Assembly (NCBI RefSeq): GCF_029168945.1
Contig: NC_083603.1
Location: forward strand, 18,104,001 to 18,168,000
Source of the DNA: Cannabis sativa
Lineage: Eukaryota; Streptophyta; Magnoliopsida; Rosales; Cannabaceae
DNA: 64,000 bases
Direction: 5' to 3'
The notes under the pieces were generated by a model. It was not told the DNA's origin, ran no database searches, and saw only the letters and a program-made list of their open reading frames with translations. Each line of letters opens with the position of its first letter. The stretch's first letter is position 1. The translations under genes and the position numbers were made by a program. Shown one piece after another: positions 23,884-33,576 of this stretch.

Positions 23884-24175
23884 GGAAACTTACAAAAAAA
23901 TATTGGAATTTGAGTTAATTTTTACAAAAAATACTGTTATACGGAAATTTTTTTAAAAATACTGTGTTTTTATAAAACACTAGTAAAACACAAAACAGAA
24001 CAACTCAAAACAACAGTAGAACAACTAAAAAGCACCAGTAGAACACTAGTGAAATTTAATACAGTATACTGCAGTATGAAACTTATAAAAAAATACAGTA
24101 AAAAAGTAAAAAAACTTGTCTGATAGTATTTTTGTAAAAAAATGACAAAAGTTAGTATAACATGTAAATTTCTCA
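23884..24175 (-). mobile_element. MITE T4, copy 2 (inverted)
   Basis: Reverse complement of 21073-21363: ACTAGTAAAACACAAAACAG, CAGTATACTGCAGTATGAAA and the terminal CATGTAAATTTCT are all present. It is flanked by AATTTTTT-type runs on both sides. Confidence 0.75.
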
Positions 24176-24508
24176 ATTTTTTATGCCTAAAGAAGTTGCT
24201 TGTGAAATTGTCACATGGGATGGGCTGAGTTTGTATCTATAAACTACTTTGTTGAAATTGCTGGGAGAATGGTGGGTAATACTATTTCATCAAGAGATAT
24301 AATGATAGAGAAGATACTTAATTGGAGAAACAACATAGTATGTTTTGTCGATATGGAAAATTTATAAAGCTTGTTACATAGTTCTAAAGTCAAATGTAAT
24401 TTCAATAAGAGATATATTATGTCAATATTTGAATTTCACTTTGTCCGGCTACAATATAATCATGCTATTTCTCTAATTTCAAAGTTTATGGATACATGTT
24501 CTTTTATT

Positions 24509-24873
24509 GAATAAATATTATTTTAGACTATGTGTTTTGCAAAAGTTATTAATTGGACTATATTGTTTATAATAAAATTGACCATATATTTTTCAAGATA
24601 GTACAAATAGGATCCTGAACTAATTTTTTTATCAAAATAAAATTTAATAATAATCTGATCTAAAAGTGTTATGATAAAATTTTTTACATTTTTTATATCT
24701 GTTCGTGTTAAGAATTTTTTCAAGTTGGTTATATTTAAAAAATTGTTAAAAATTAGGCTTAGGGTCCTATTTTTACTATTTTGAAAAATACAAGATTTAT
24801 TTTGTCATTTAACAAAACAGATGATCCAATTAATAACTTTTACAAAATACAAGATTCAAAATAGTATTTACCC
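24509..24873. mobile_element. TIR element T5, Mutator-type duplication
   Basis: The ends are inverted repeats of about 100 bases sharing AAAGTTATTAATTGGA and ATTTTTCAA.ATAGTA.AAATAGGA.CCT. The 9-bp duplication TCTTTTATT flanks it (24500-24508 and 24874-24882). It is non-coding. DNA on either side (24176-24499 and 24883-25228) shows nothing recognisable. Confidence 0.8.
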
Positions 24874-25629
24874 TCTTTTATTTTCAAATTAAGTGTGGGG
24901 AGTTTAATGAACATACTTATTATTTACGGGTAAGTTGAAAAATACCTCTTTTTTGTTTTCATTAATAAAAAATACCTTCATATTGTATTTTTTAAAAATA
25001 TACCAATTTTTTCGAGTAGGTTGCCCAATATACCCTCACTCTCTACTTAACTTAAGTCTAGCATATAATTTAGATTAATATAAGGGGTTTAATGAGGATA
25101 TCATCTTTAAAAGTAGGTAAATCTTAAAGAATATGAAAATGAAAATAAAAATGAAAATAAATAAAATAAAGTAGGTATATCATTCCTCTATTTATTCACT
25201 ATTATCATTTACTATAAATTTGTAGTCAATTTTGAAAGGGATATTGGCGGCTAAACCACCTGAACTTTACAGTTTGTAACACTTAACCACAAAAACTGAA
25301 TTTTTGGCGGCTAAACTACCTAAACCCTGGTTCCGTTTTGCTCTGCACACCTCCGTCCAAATATTACAGTTAAGTGCCACGGTGGACTGTCCACGTGTAC
25401 ACACTTATACACGTGGCAATTTTTTAGTGGTTCAAGTAATTTTAATTTTAAAAATACTAAAAATAATTTAAAAATTAAAAAAATATATATAAAAATTAAA
25501 AAAATATTTTTTTTTCTTTTTTTGTTTATTCTCTTTTTCTTTCTCTTTCTCTTTCTTACAGAACCCCCCCTCATTCTCATCAATCCTACCTCCCCCATCG
25601 TTCACATTCTCATCAGCTTCGTTAAAATC

Positions 25630-26190
25630 CATGGTCAATCCTAACCCCATTTTCATTCTCTGCACCCAATGATCCAAGCATATTCTTTGCATTGAAAAAG
25701 TAATCCCAGACCATACCTTTAGACACTGGCATCGGCGGAACCGATTTCATCAACTCCGGTGTACGTGGCGGCGAAGAAGACGAAGACAAAGACGGCTGCG
25801 CCGCCACTTTCTAGCCAACATTCCTTCTTCTTCTTCCTCATCTTCATCTTCTTCAGTAATGGCGATGGAGTGATTTTTGCGTCCTGGTTTCCAATGCATA
25901 GTTGGGATCTCGGGCAAGCTTGTAGCTCGCTTAAGTTGTGGGCTTGGAGAGAAATTGGGAAGAGGAGGCGACAGAGGAGGAAGGTTATAGAGCAGAGGAG
26001 GAGGAAGGTTATCGACGTCTGTAACACCTTCGCGCCCGAGGGCTTCGACGAGGACATCTGCGCCTTTTCGTGGCTCGTCGGGACTGAATCGGAAGACGAA
26101 GGTGTCGGGGTCGGAGTCGGAGGAAATGGTGGTGGGGGTTGGGGTTGTTACGGCAGAGGAAGAGGAGGGCTAGGGGTTCGGTTGGGGGAT
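25630..26190 (-). pseudogene. Captured fragment resembling a DUF630/DUF632 (bZIP-like) gene
   Basis: On the minus strand one frame stays open for about 140 codons from near 26180. It includes [51 protein letters not shown], and an acidic [10 protein letters not shown] run. A frame change near 25800 leads into [31 protein letters not shown] and MLGSLGAENENG. The order proline-rich SPSP, LKRA(T/A)SLPE, acidic run, then PP(R)TPE...WDYFF is what I associate with the linker between DUF630 and DUF632 in plant proteins such as ROLLING AND ERECT LEAF 2. I recall this from the family and could not align it. Neither DUF630 nor DUF632 itself is present. An open frame also exists on the plus strand (25759-26280) but its lysine/glutamate-rich end is simple repeat. 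Confidence 0.5.
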
Positions 26191-26223
26191 TTGGTCTTGC
26201 ACGCAGCAAAAGAAGAAGAAGAA

Positions 26224-26304
26224 GAAGAAAAGAAAAAAAAAAAGAAAAGAAAAGAAAAAAAGAAAAATAAAATAAAATAAAATAAAATAAAATAAAATAA
26301 AATA
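26224..26304. repeat. Purine-rich simple repeat, (AAATA)n-like
   Basis: AAAGAAAAGAAAA followed by about nine AAAATA units marks the edge between captured DNA and the right arm of the Pack-MULE. Confidence 0.7.
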
Positions 26305-26785
26305 TTTTTTTATAATTTATAAATATTTATAATAATTTTTATTTATTTTTTTATTTTTTAGTTTTTTTAAATATTTATAATTATTTTTTAAAACTAATAT
26401 TACGTGGACCACTAAAAACTTGCCACGTGTACAAGTGTGTACACGTGGACAGTCCACCGTGACACTTAACTGTGATTTTTGGACGGATGTGTGCAGAGCA
26501 AAACGAAACCAGAGTTTAGGTAGTTCAGCCGCCAAAAATTCGGTTTTTGTGGTTAAGTGTTACAAACTGTAAAGTTGAGGTGATTTAGCCGCCAATATCC
26601 CATTTTGAAATGAGAGCCCAGGCCTTTTTTTTTTTTTCTTTGAAATCGAGCTCAGGCCTTTTAACTAGTATATGTATAAATACTAATGATCTTATAATTC
26701 TCTCTATATCAATCACTTTTTCTTTTATGGAGCAGTTTTTCGAATATGAACTTGTTATTGGATTTGATTTGGAATACTTGTTTTT

Positions 26786-29121
26786 GTGAAAATTACAACA
26801 AATATGGGATTTCACCGTATTTCATCAAAAAGTTAGAAAAATATAGTATTTATAAGTTTGCCACTTCTCTATGACATTTTTTCACATTTAAGACTTTTTA
26901 TAGTATTTAATATGCCATATTTTTATAAACTTATTATCCAATCCCATATTTTATGTTTTTGTTTTTAGCTTAATTAGTTTTATTTTTTTTTTTAAATTTA
27001 TTTTACATTTACATTTAAGAGTTTCTTTCTATTTGAAAAATTTACACGAAATACTACATTTTTTCAACCATTACATTTTTAATTTGACAAGAACATTTTA
27101 CTTTTATACTTTTCTTAATTTTTTTTTTCTTTTTTACTGTTTTTTACTTATTGAAGCTTCAAAAAGTTTTTTTTTTTCTTTTTGTCTTTTTTATATATTT
27201 TTTAGTCAATTTTGGCTCTCTTTTTTCTTTTCAATTTTTATGTCAGTTGCTACTTTTTTTTTTTCTTTCTTTCTCTTATCTCTCTCTATTTTTTTTTTCT
27301 AATTTCTCTTTGTGTCTCTCTTTTTTTTTTTAATATTTTTTCTCAAACTAATGTTTTTCTCTTAATATATATAATAAGTGTACATTTTTATATTTCATTT
27401 TTTTTTTACAAAAATTAAACTTGTTTTTTATTTAAACTACTATTTGTTTTTTATATTTGTTAAAAACTAATTATTCAATTAAAAACAGCAGAAAAAAAAA
27501 TCAGTTTCATCAACATCATTTTGAAAAAAAAAACAATATAAAAAATCATAATCTAAAAAGAATCCAAACTTTAAAAACTAGTTTCATCAACATTGAAAGA
27601 AACTAATAGTTTCATTTAAAGAATAAAAAAATAGTTTCATCAACATGATAATGAAAAAAAATTACAATCTAAAAACGATACTAACTTTAAAAACCAGTTT
27701 CATCAATATTAAAATAAACGAATTATTTCATTAAAAGAGGCAAAAAAAAAAAAATAGTTTCATCAATAACATAATAAAAATACACAATGCCTAATAACTA
27801 AACTTTTACAAACGATACTAAATTTAAAAACCAGTTTCGAACATATAAATTTTATATCAATACCTAATAATCAAACTTCTAACTTCATTCTTTATTTTGG
27901 CATTTAATTTTTTATTTGCTTGCTCAAAAATTAAAGTTAATTTAAACATACAATATGCAGCAAATATAACAAAGAGAATCATAAATTAAAATCAAAGAGA
28001 GAAAAAAAAGAAATAAAGAAAATTAAAAAGACAAAAATGCAATAAAACCTATAAAAGAATAACAAAAAAAACACTGGAATGTGAGAAACCAGTTAGTAAA
28101 ACAACCAAAATAAAAACAAACAAATAAAAACCAGTTTCTTGAAATAAATTAATAAAAAATTGAACAAAACTCAATTATGAACAACAATAAAAAAAATCAG
28201 TTATAAAAACTAGTTACTTCAAAAAACCAGTTATGAAAATAATAAAATAATATGTGTGTCAGAAACTGATTAATTAAAATAAAATAAAAATTGTTGTTCA
28301 AATATCATACAATAATAAAACTGGTTTTATACAAACTAAAAAATATACAATAATATCATAAAAATGAAGCAACCCCATTACAGAATAGTTAAAACCTGTG
28401 AAACCAGTTTTTGACGTTATAAAAAATCATAACAAAATACAAATGTTAATAATAAAGTAAATTGAAACCAGTTTCATCACACAATCAAATAAAAACACAC
28501 ACACACACAAAAATACAAAAAAAAAAAATACTAATCATAAATATAATCAAAACAACACATAATGCATACCAATAATTTAATAACAAAATATAAATGTAAG
28601 TTTCGAACCTAGAAACAAAATAATAAAAAAGTAACTTAAAAAAAAATTCTAATAACATAATGAAACTATTTTTTTATTCTTTTAATGAAATTATTAGTTT
28701 CTTTCAATATTGATGAAACTGATTTTTAAAGTTCATATTATTTTTAGATTATAATTTTTTATATTGTTTTTTTTTTCAGGATAATGTTGATGAAACTGGT
28801 TTTTATTTTTTTTTTTTGCTGCTTTTAATGAAATAATTAGTTTTTAACAAAAAAAAAAAATAGTAGTTTAAATAAAAAAAAAAAACAAGTTTAATTTCTG
28901 TAAAAAAAATAATATCTTGAGATCATTTTTATTTATTTTAGTATTTTATTTTTTTTAAAAAGAAAAAATAAATAAAAAGAAACACAAATTTAAAGTTTTT
29001 TATGCCATTCTTTCCCATATTTGTAAGTTTTTTAAAAAATGTCATATTTAGTGTAATTAAGTTTTTATGCCATATATATCAAAACTTATCTTTATTTTCT
29101 CATATTTTTTCTAAATAGCCC
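26786..29121 (-). mobile_element. TIR element of family M3, copy 2
   Basis: Read on the minus strand it starts GGGCTATTTAGAAAAAATATG and continues with ATATATGGCATAAAAAC, matching the start of copy 1. The far end (GTGAAAATTACAACAAATATGGG) matches copy 1's other end. The interior has long internal inverted arms (about 27405-27635 against 28665-28905) and at least ten GAAACCAGTTTC-type motifs, often followed by ATCAAC. The flanks are T runs, so the duplication cannot be judged. There is no coding content; long apparent frames at 27033-27418 are poly-T translation. Confidence 0.65.
28492..28512. repeat. Short (AC)n microsatellite
   Basis: A run of ACACACACACACAC in the interior of M3 copy 2. 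Confidence 0.8.
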
Positions 29122-29279
29122 TTTTTTTTTTTTAGTTTGCAGAATAAATTGTTTAAGAATAAGTTTCTTAAATTTACAAGACGTACATAGAAATATAAAA
29201 TGACGTAATTTAGGGATGCATAAAATATGAGCCAAATTATTCAATTCGGTCACTCTAATTCATTTTTATAGTAAAAGGT

Positions 29280-29734
29280 TGTTGGGAATCATGGGGTTCC
29301 ATCTCAAAACCAATTGGTGATGAGTAGAGTAACCCATGTTCTTATATATGGCTCAATACTTTCACATTTAATCCATGTGGGACAATATTGTCCAATATCC
29401 CCCCTCAAGATGGTGGCTATTTTTGCTCACCAATCTTGAACTACCTTATCATAAGTAGTGTCATTTGCTCGCTTATTTTTTTGTTTTGCGGCTGGGAGTT
29501 CCATTTGCTCGCTTATTCTTGTTCGCGGATGGAAGTACTATTTTGCTCGCTTGCGGCTGGCTAACTCTTTGATTGGTGCAGATCGAAAGCCCGCTAGGGA
29601 TATGACTCTGATACCATGTTGGGAATCATGGGGTTCCATCTCAAAACCAATTGGTGATGAGTAGAGTAGCCCATGTTCTTATATATGGCTCAATACTTTC
29701 ACATTTAATCCATGTGGGACAATATTGTCCAATA
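29280..29734 (-). mobile_element. TRIM retrotransposon
   Basis: Two nearly identical 118-base direct repeats (29280-29397, 29617-29734) flank only 219 bases. On the minus strand the primer site TGGTATCAGAG (29606-29616) directly follows the 5' repeat, and a polypurine tract GAGGGGGGA precedes the 3' repeat (29398-29405). A 5-bp duplication AAGGT flanks the element (29275-29279, 29735-29739). The repeat carries a TATATAAG box. It has no coding capacity, so it depends on other elements' proteins. The LTR has one odd end, TA rather than TG, in minus sense. The flank 29122-29274 has nothing recognised. Confidence 0.9.
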
Positions 29735-29825
29735 AAGGTATGTTAAGAGTAGGCCATGATTCATTAAAAAGTGATAGGTCATATAATTATGAGTTAGTTA
29801 TGGGTTGGACACACTTTAACTCTAT

Positions 29826-30205
29826 GATTGGTTTGAGATTTGAAAACAATTTTATGTTTTTGAAAATTTAAAAAGTGAGGGTCCACATTAGAATACTTAA
29901 TTAGTTTGGTGTTTTCAAAAACTAATTTTGAACATGATTTTGAGTTTTAAGCTAAAAAATGAAAACAACAATTTTATGTTTTCTATATTTTCAAATTATT
30001 GAATTTAAAAACTCTTCAAATACTCTCTTACTTTTTTATTTTTAGATTATCAACCAATCACAAATCCAAAATTTTAAAACATAAAAACATAAAATTACAC
30101 TACAACCAATCACATTTTTAAAAATAATTTTTCATATACAAAATTCAAATTTTTGTTTCCAAAACACTCTTTTAGAAAACACAATTTTCAAATCTCAAAC
30201 CAATC
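29826..30205. mobile_element. Foldback MITE T6
   Basis: The left end GATTGGTTTGAGATTTGAAA is repeated inverted at the right (ending AATCTCAAACCAATC). There is weaker internal complementarity. Target duplication is not convincing (AACTCTAT against AAACCCAT). Non-coding. Confidence 0.65.
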
Positions 30206-30586
30206 AAACCCATATAACCCAATCCAATCTATTTCTTGAGAGACGCTCTAAATTTAAAACAACTTTCATACATGCAATATATTTTACATTCACAAAATAT
30301 ATACAAATATATATATTTTATGTTTTCATCAATAAATTATATTGTGGCAACTTTAAAAAGTGAATTGACCAAAACACATCATTAACACGTAGTCCATAGT
30401 TGCCTTACTACTTCTACTAATAAACTTAATATGAGAATCAATCACTATTATTATCTTTGCTATCCACACAATGATACCACTACCATCTTCGTTTTTTTTT
30501 TAACGCCTTATATTTACATACACGCATATATAAATTAATATGTATCGTTTTTTTTTTTTGTGTATGCACCAAGTTAAATAATTTTA

Positions 30587-30979
30587 ATCTAATTATGATT
30601 TTTGTCCCTCGAACTTTGACATATACCAAATTATGCCCAGAATTTTTAAAGACGTTAAAAATCCACCTTGAATTATTGACATTGTTAGATTTAAGGACTT
30701 TTGTTCAATTTTAATAAGAAAAGTCAAATAAATAAAAGTTAAAAGGGCATGATTTGGTACATGTTAAAATTCGTGGGACATAATTTGGTAGATACCAAAG
30801 TCTGAGGATCATAATTTAGTACATAAACAATCACTGAATTAGTAAAATTGAATGAAATTAGACAAAAGTTCTTAAATTTAACAATCTATAGTCTAGGGAG
30901 AATTTTTAACGGTCAGAAAAGTTCAGGGCACATAATTTGGTATATGTCAAAATTTAAGGGGCAAAAATCGTAGTTAGCC
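30587..30979. mobile_element. Foldback element T7, Mutator-type duplication
   Basis: Nearly the whole 393 bases is two inverted arms. The left arm has TTTGACATATACCAAATTATG and the right arm CATAATTTGGTATATGTCAAA, with similarity continuing to GTTAGATTTAAG / TTAAATTTAAC. The perfect 9-bp duplication ATAATTTTA flanks it (30578-30586, 30980-30988). RNA from it would fold into a long hairpin. Confidence 0.8.
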
Positions 30980-30988
30980 ATAATTTTA

Positions 30989-31563
30989 TCATGTTTGTAA
31001 TATAAATATTATGACATAAAATATTCATCTTAACCCAATAAGCCTAACCCAACCAACCCTCTATATTATTGTACTAAGAAGAGTTGAGTTGTACAATTTG
31101 AATGATTTATAGCTTATTTAAACTTTAATTATTAGGTTGACCCACTAAAACACTTCTAACCCAGTTAATCCAGCCCATGTGCACCACTATGACGCAAGGC
31201 CAAACATTTTTTATTGGAATAATTACATAAGTAATTATTTTTTGTAAAAATTATATTTTACCTTTGAATAATTTTTTTTATATATTTTTACAGTTTTTTA
31301 TAAAAATAACAAAAAAAGTAACATAAAAATAACATCAAAATAACATACATATAACAAAAAATCAACAACAAATTAACAAGAGTACAACATAAAAAGATCG
31401 TATTCGGTAAATAAAATAAAAAAAAATTGTGAAAATATTTAAAATCCTGTTGAAGATATTAATTTATTTAGTTTTTATAATTATTGTTTTTCTTTTGTTT
31501 TAAGTATTTTATTTTTTTCTTAGCTAATTTACTTTCTTTCTCTAATTAATTGTTTCATCAATT
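30989..31563. other. AT-rich DNA without recognised genes
   Basis: Nothing coding is seen. A stretch near 31300-31400 repeats ATAACA-type words. Confidence 0.5.
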
Positions 31564-31569
31564 TTAGGA

Positions 31570-32595
31570 AGGGAAATTTCATTTTTAATGCTTAAAAAAA
31601 TACCTTCTAACAAAATTTAGACTCATAATTAATTTATACAATTTAATGCTATTGTTTTCAATTTCTACCTAAAATACCCCCCCTTTCATTTTCCTTCTCT
31701 CTTTGTCTCTTTCTCTTTCTCACTCTCTTCCCCTCAAACTCAGGCAGACCACCAACTACCACTACTGAACCTCTTCTCCTCCACCACCGAACCTCCTCAT
31801 CTACCCAAAACTTAATCCAACAACCCCCAAATCTCACCTACCCAAATATTTTTCTCTTCCTCTTCCTCGACTTCTCTCAACCACCATCGCCATTCGCCAC
31901 CGCCCACTTAACCCTCCCTCAATCAGAAGCTCATTGAATTTGTATTTGTTTGAGACATTAGATGGTGGTGGAGGGTATGATTTTCTGGCCAAAATGGAAT
32001 TATCGATAGGTTATCGATACTTTGTCGATAGTTTATCGATGGTTTTGTCTGCGCACTGCTTTTTTGTGTGTAAACAGAAATCATCGATAACCTATCGATA
32101 ACCTATCGACAACTTATCGATAAATGTCATCGATATACTATCGATAACCTATCGATAAATGTCATCGAGATAATCTATCGATAACCTATCGATAAATGTA
32201 ATAAAAAAATCCAATAAAAAAAATAAACACGAAGATGAAGACGGAGACAAAGGTTCAGGGCCTCTGGGTTTTTCGATGCTTGAGTGCTATGGAGGTCCGA
32301 CCGGTCTTGGGCCTCTGGGTTTCGTTTGGGTTTTTGGATAGATGAAGAGGTTCGGTGGTGGAGGAAAGGAGGTTGGGTAGTGGTGGTTGGGTGGTCTTGG
32401 TGCCTGGGTCTGGTTGGTCTCGGTGGTGCGAGGAAGAAGAAGAGAGAGTGAGGAAGAGAAAGAGACAGAGAGAGAGAAGGAAAATGAAAGGGAGGGTAGT
32501 TTGGGTAAAAATTGAAAATAATAGCATTTAATTGTATAAGGAGTCTAAATTTTGTTAGAGAGTATTTTTTTAAGCATTAAAAATGAAATTTCCCT
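31570..32595. mobile_element. Foldback element T8 with central TATCGATA array
   Basis: Inverted arms of about 240 bases start AGGGAAATTTCATTTTTAAT and end with its complement. The arms include a CT-rich stretch (CTTTCATTTTCCTTCTCTC) and a CCTCCACCACCGAACCTC block. A 6-base direct flank TTAGGA is visible on both sides (31564-31569, 32596-32601). A minus-strand frame at 32255-32527 lies entirely within one arm and its linker and shows no family resemblance, so it is not called as a gene. Confidence 0.7.
32002..32193. repeat. TATCGATA palindrome array
   Basis: Eleven ATCGAT sites and three one-base variants in 192 bases, many arranged as CTATCGATAACCTATCGATA and separated by AATGTCATCGATA-type spacers. 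It sits in the loop of the T8 foldback. Confidence 0.85.
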
Positions 32596-32649
32596 TTAGG
32601 AATTAGAATTTCCTATCAACTGAAAAAAATGGCATGTCTCTGATTCTTT

Positions 32650-32850
32650 CTTGGAAATTTTCTTAATCAATTTTGGAATTGTATAGGAGTATATATTTAT
32701 TTTTTAACAAATATGGGGATAAATAGGTTATTAAAATTAAAAAGAATCCAGTTTCTTCCTTATTTTCTTAATCAATTTTAGAATTGTGTAGGAGTATTTA
32801 TTTACTTTTGAACATTTATAGATAAAACTAAAAAGAAATCAGATTCTTCC
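32650..32850. repeat. Diverged tandem duplication, unit about 110 bases
   Basis: TTTTCTTAATCAATTTTGGA...TAGGAGTATATATTTA (from about 32651) recurs at about 32763 as TTTTCTTAATCAATTTTAGA...TAGGAGTATTTATTTA, each followed by AAAAAGAA(A)TC. The following 32851-33576 is AT-rich with nothing recognised except being the 3' flank of the transporter gene. Confidence 0.7.
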
Positions 32851-33576
32851 GTTCTAAAAGGAGACAATGAAAATCTAAAGTGCAGAAATCAATCTTCGAT
32901 AACTTTTTGCAAAACATCCTACAGATTCTAGATTGAGAATTTAAATTTAAATACAAGCTAGTATTTGAGACCAAGTTCGAAGAATGTATTTGTGAATGTA
33001 TTTATTAAAAGGACCTTGTCAACCTAAACATCGTGATTTTCTTTCTAAGACAATTAAGAAATTGATAGATGTTTTGTATCGACTTGATGAATTTTCTAAT
33101 TTGTTGGAATATAGCATATCCAGACATGTTGCATTCTGTTTAAGTTGTTCATTTAAAAACAAATGTTAGGAGAATAGGCAGGAGGGGATTCTTTTATTGG
33201 TGTAAGATTTTGAGACATGTAGGCAAGAACCAACTCATAATAAAACTGTGAAGAATTGTGAGACCTTAATGAAGTGAAGAATTGTGATACCTTGATAGTG
33301 TCAAAGCAATCAAATCAAGCTCATTATGAATATAGAACTTGTTTGACTAGAACTACTGAATGTGCTATCTTTCACGACATGGCCCAGTTGCATTTAGGCT
33401 GCTGAAGAGTTACTGGACAAAATATATAGACAAGTGACAATAGAATATAACAAAAACGAATAAATAAAACATAGGCAGGAAGAAAGAAGGTATAAATATC
33501 ATCATATAGGAGAGATCATTACAGATTTAATTAACTATAACAATTGAGTTTAGTAACCACCAACTCACTCATGAAT

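Larger units (their letters stand above)
25238..26601. mobile_element. Pack-MULE-like element with captured gene fragment
   Basis: Terminal inverted repeats of about 200 bases begin GGGATATTGGCGGCTAAA and end with its complement, and include the strongly conserved block CACGTGTACA with GTGGACTGTCCACG. A perfect 9-bp duplication ATTTTGAAA flanks it (25229-25237 and 26602-26610). Between the arms lies an unusually GC-rich, gene-like stretch (about 25560-26210) unlike the surrounding AT-rich DNA. Long TIRs, a 9-bp duplication and captured gene sequence together define a Pack-MULE. No transposase is present, so it is non-autonomous. Confidence 0.85.

Noticed and set aside
25759..26280. Plus-strand frame of 173 codons as a gene.
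   Set aside because: It is antisense to the better-supported captured fragment, and its glycine-rich and lysine/glutamate-rich parts come from GGT and GAA-type simple repeats and the purine run.
27033..27418. Overlapping Phe/Leu-rich frames resembling membrane proteins.
   Set aside because: They are translations of poly-T and TTTTC-rich DNA.
29280..29734. Cassandra-type TRIM carrying 5S rRNA.
   Set aside because: Repeats are only 118 bases and contain no 5S-like promoter boxes that I can see.
32255..32527. Minus-strand frame with a hydrophobic N-terminus as a secreted protein gene.
   Set aside because: It lies within an arm of the T8 foldback element, and its composition comes from the CT-rich repeat.
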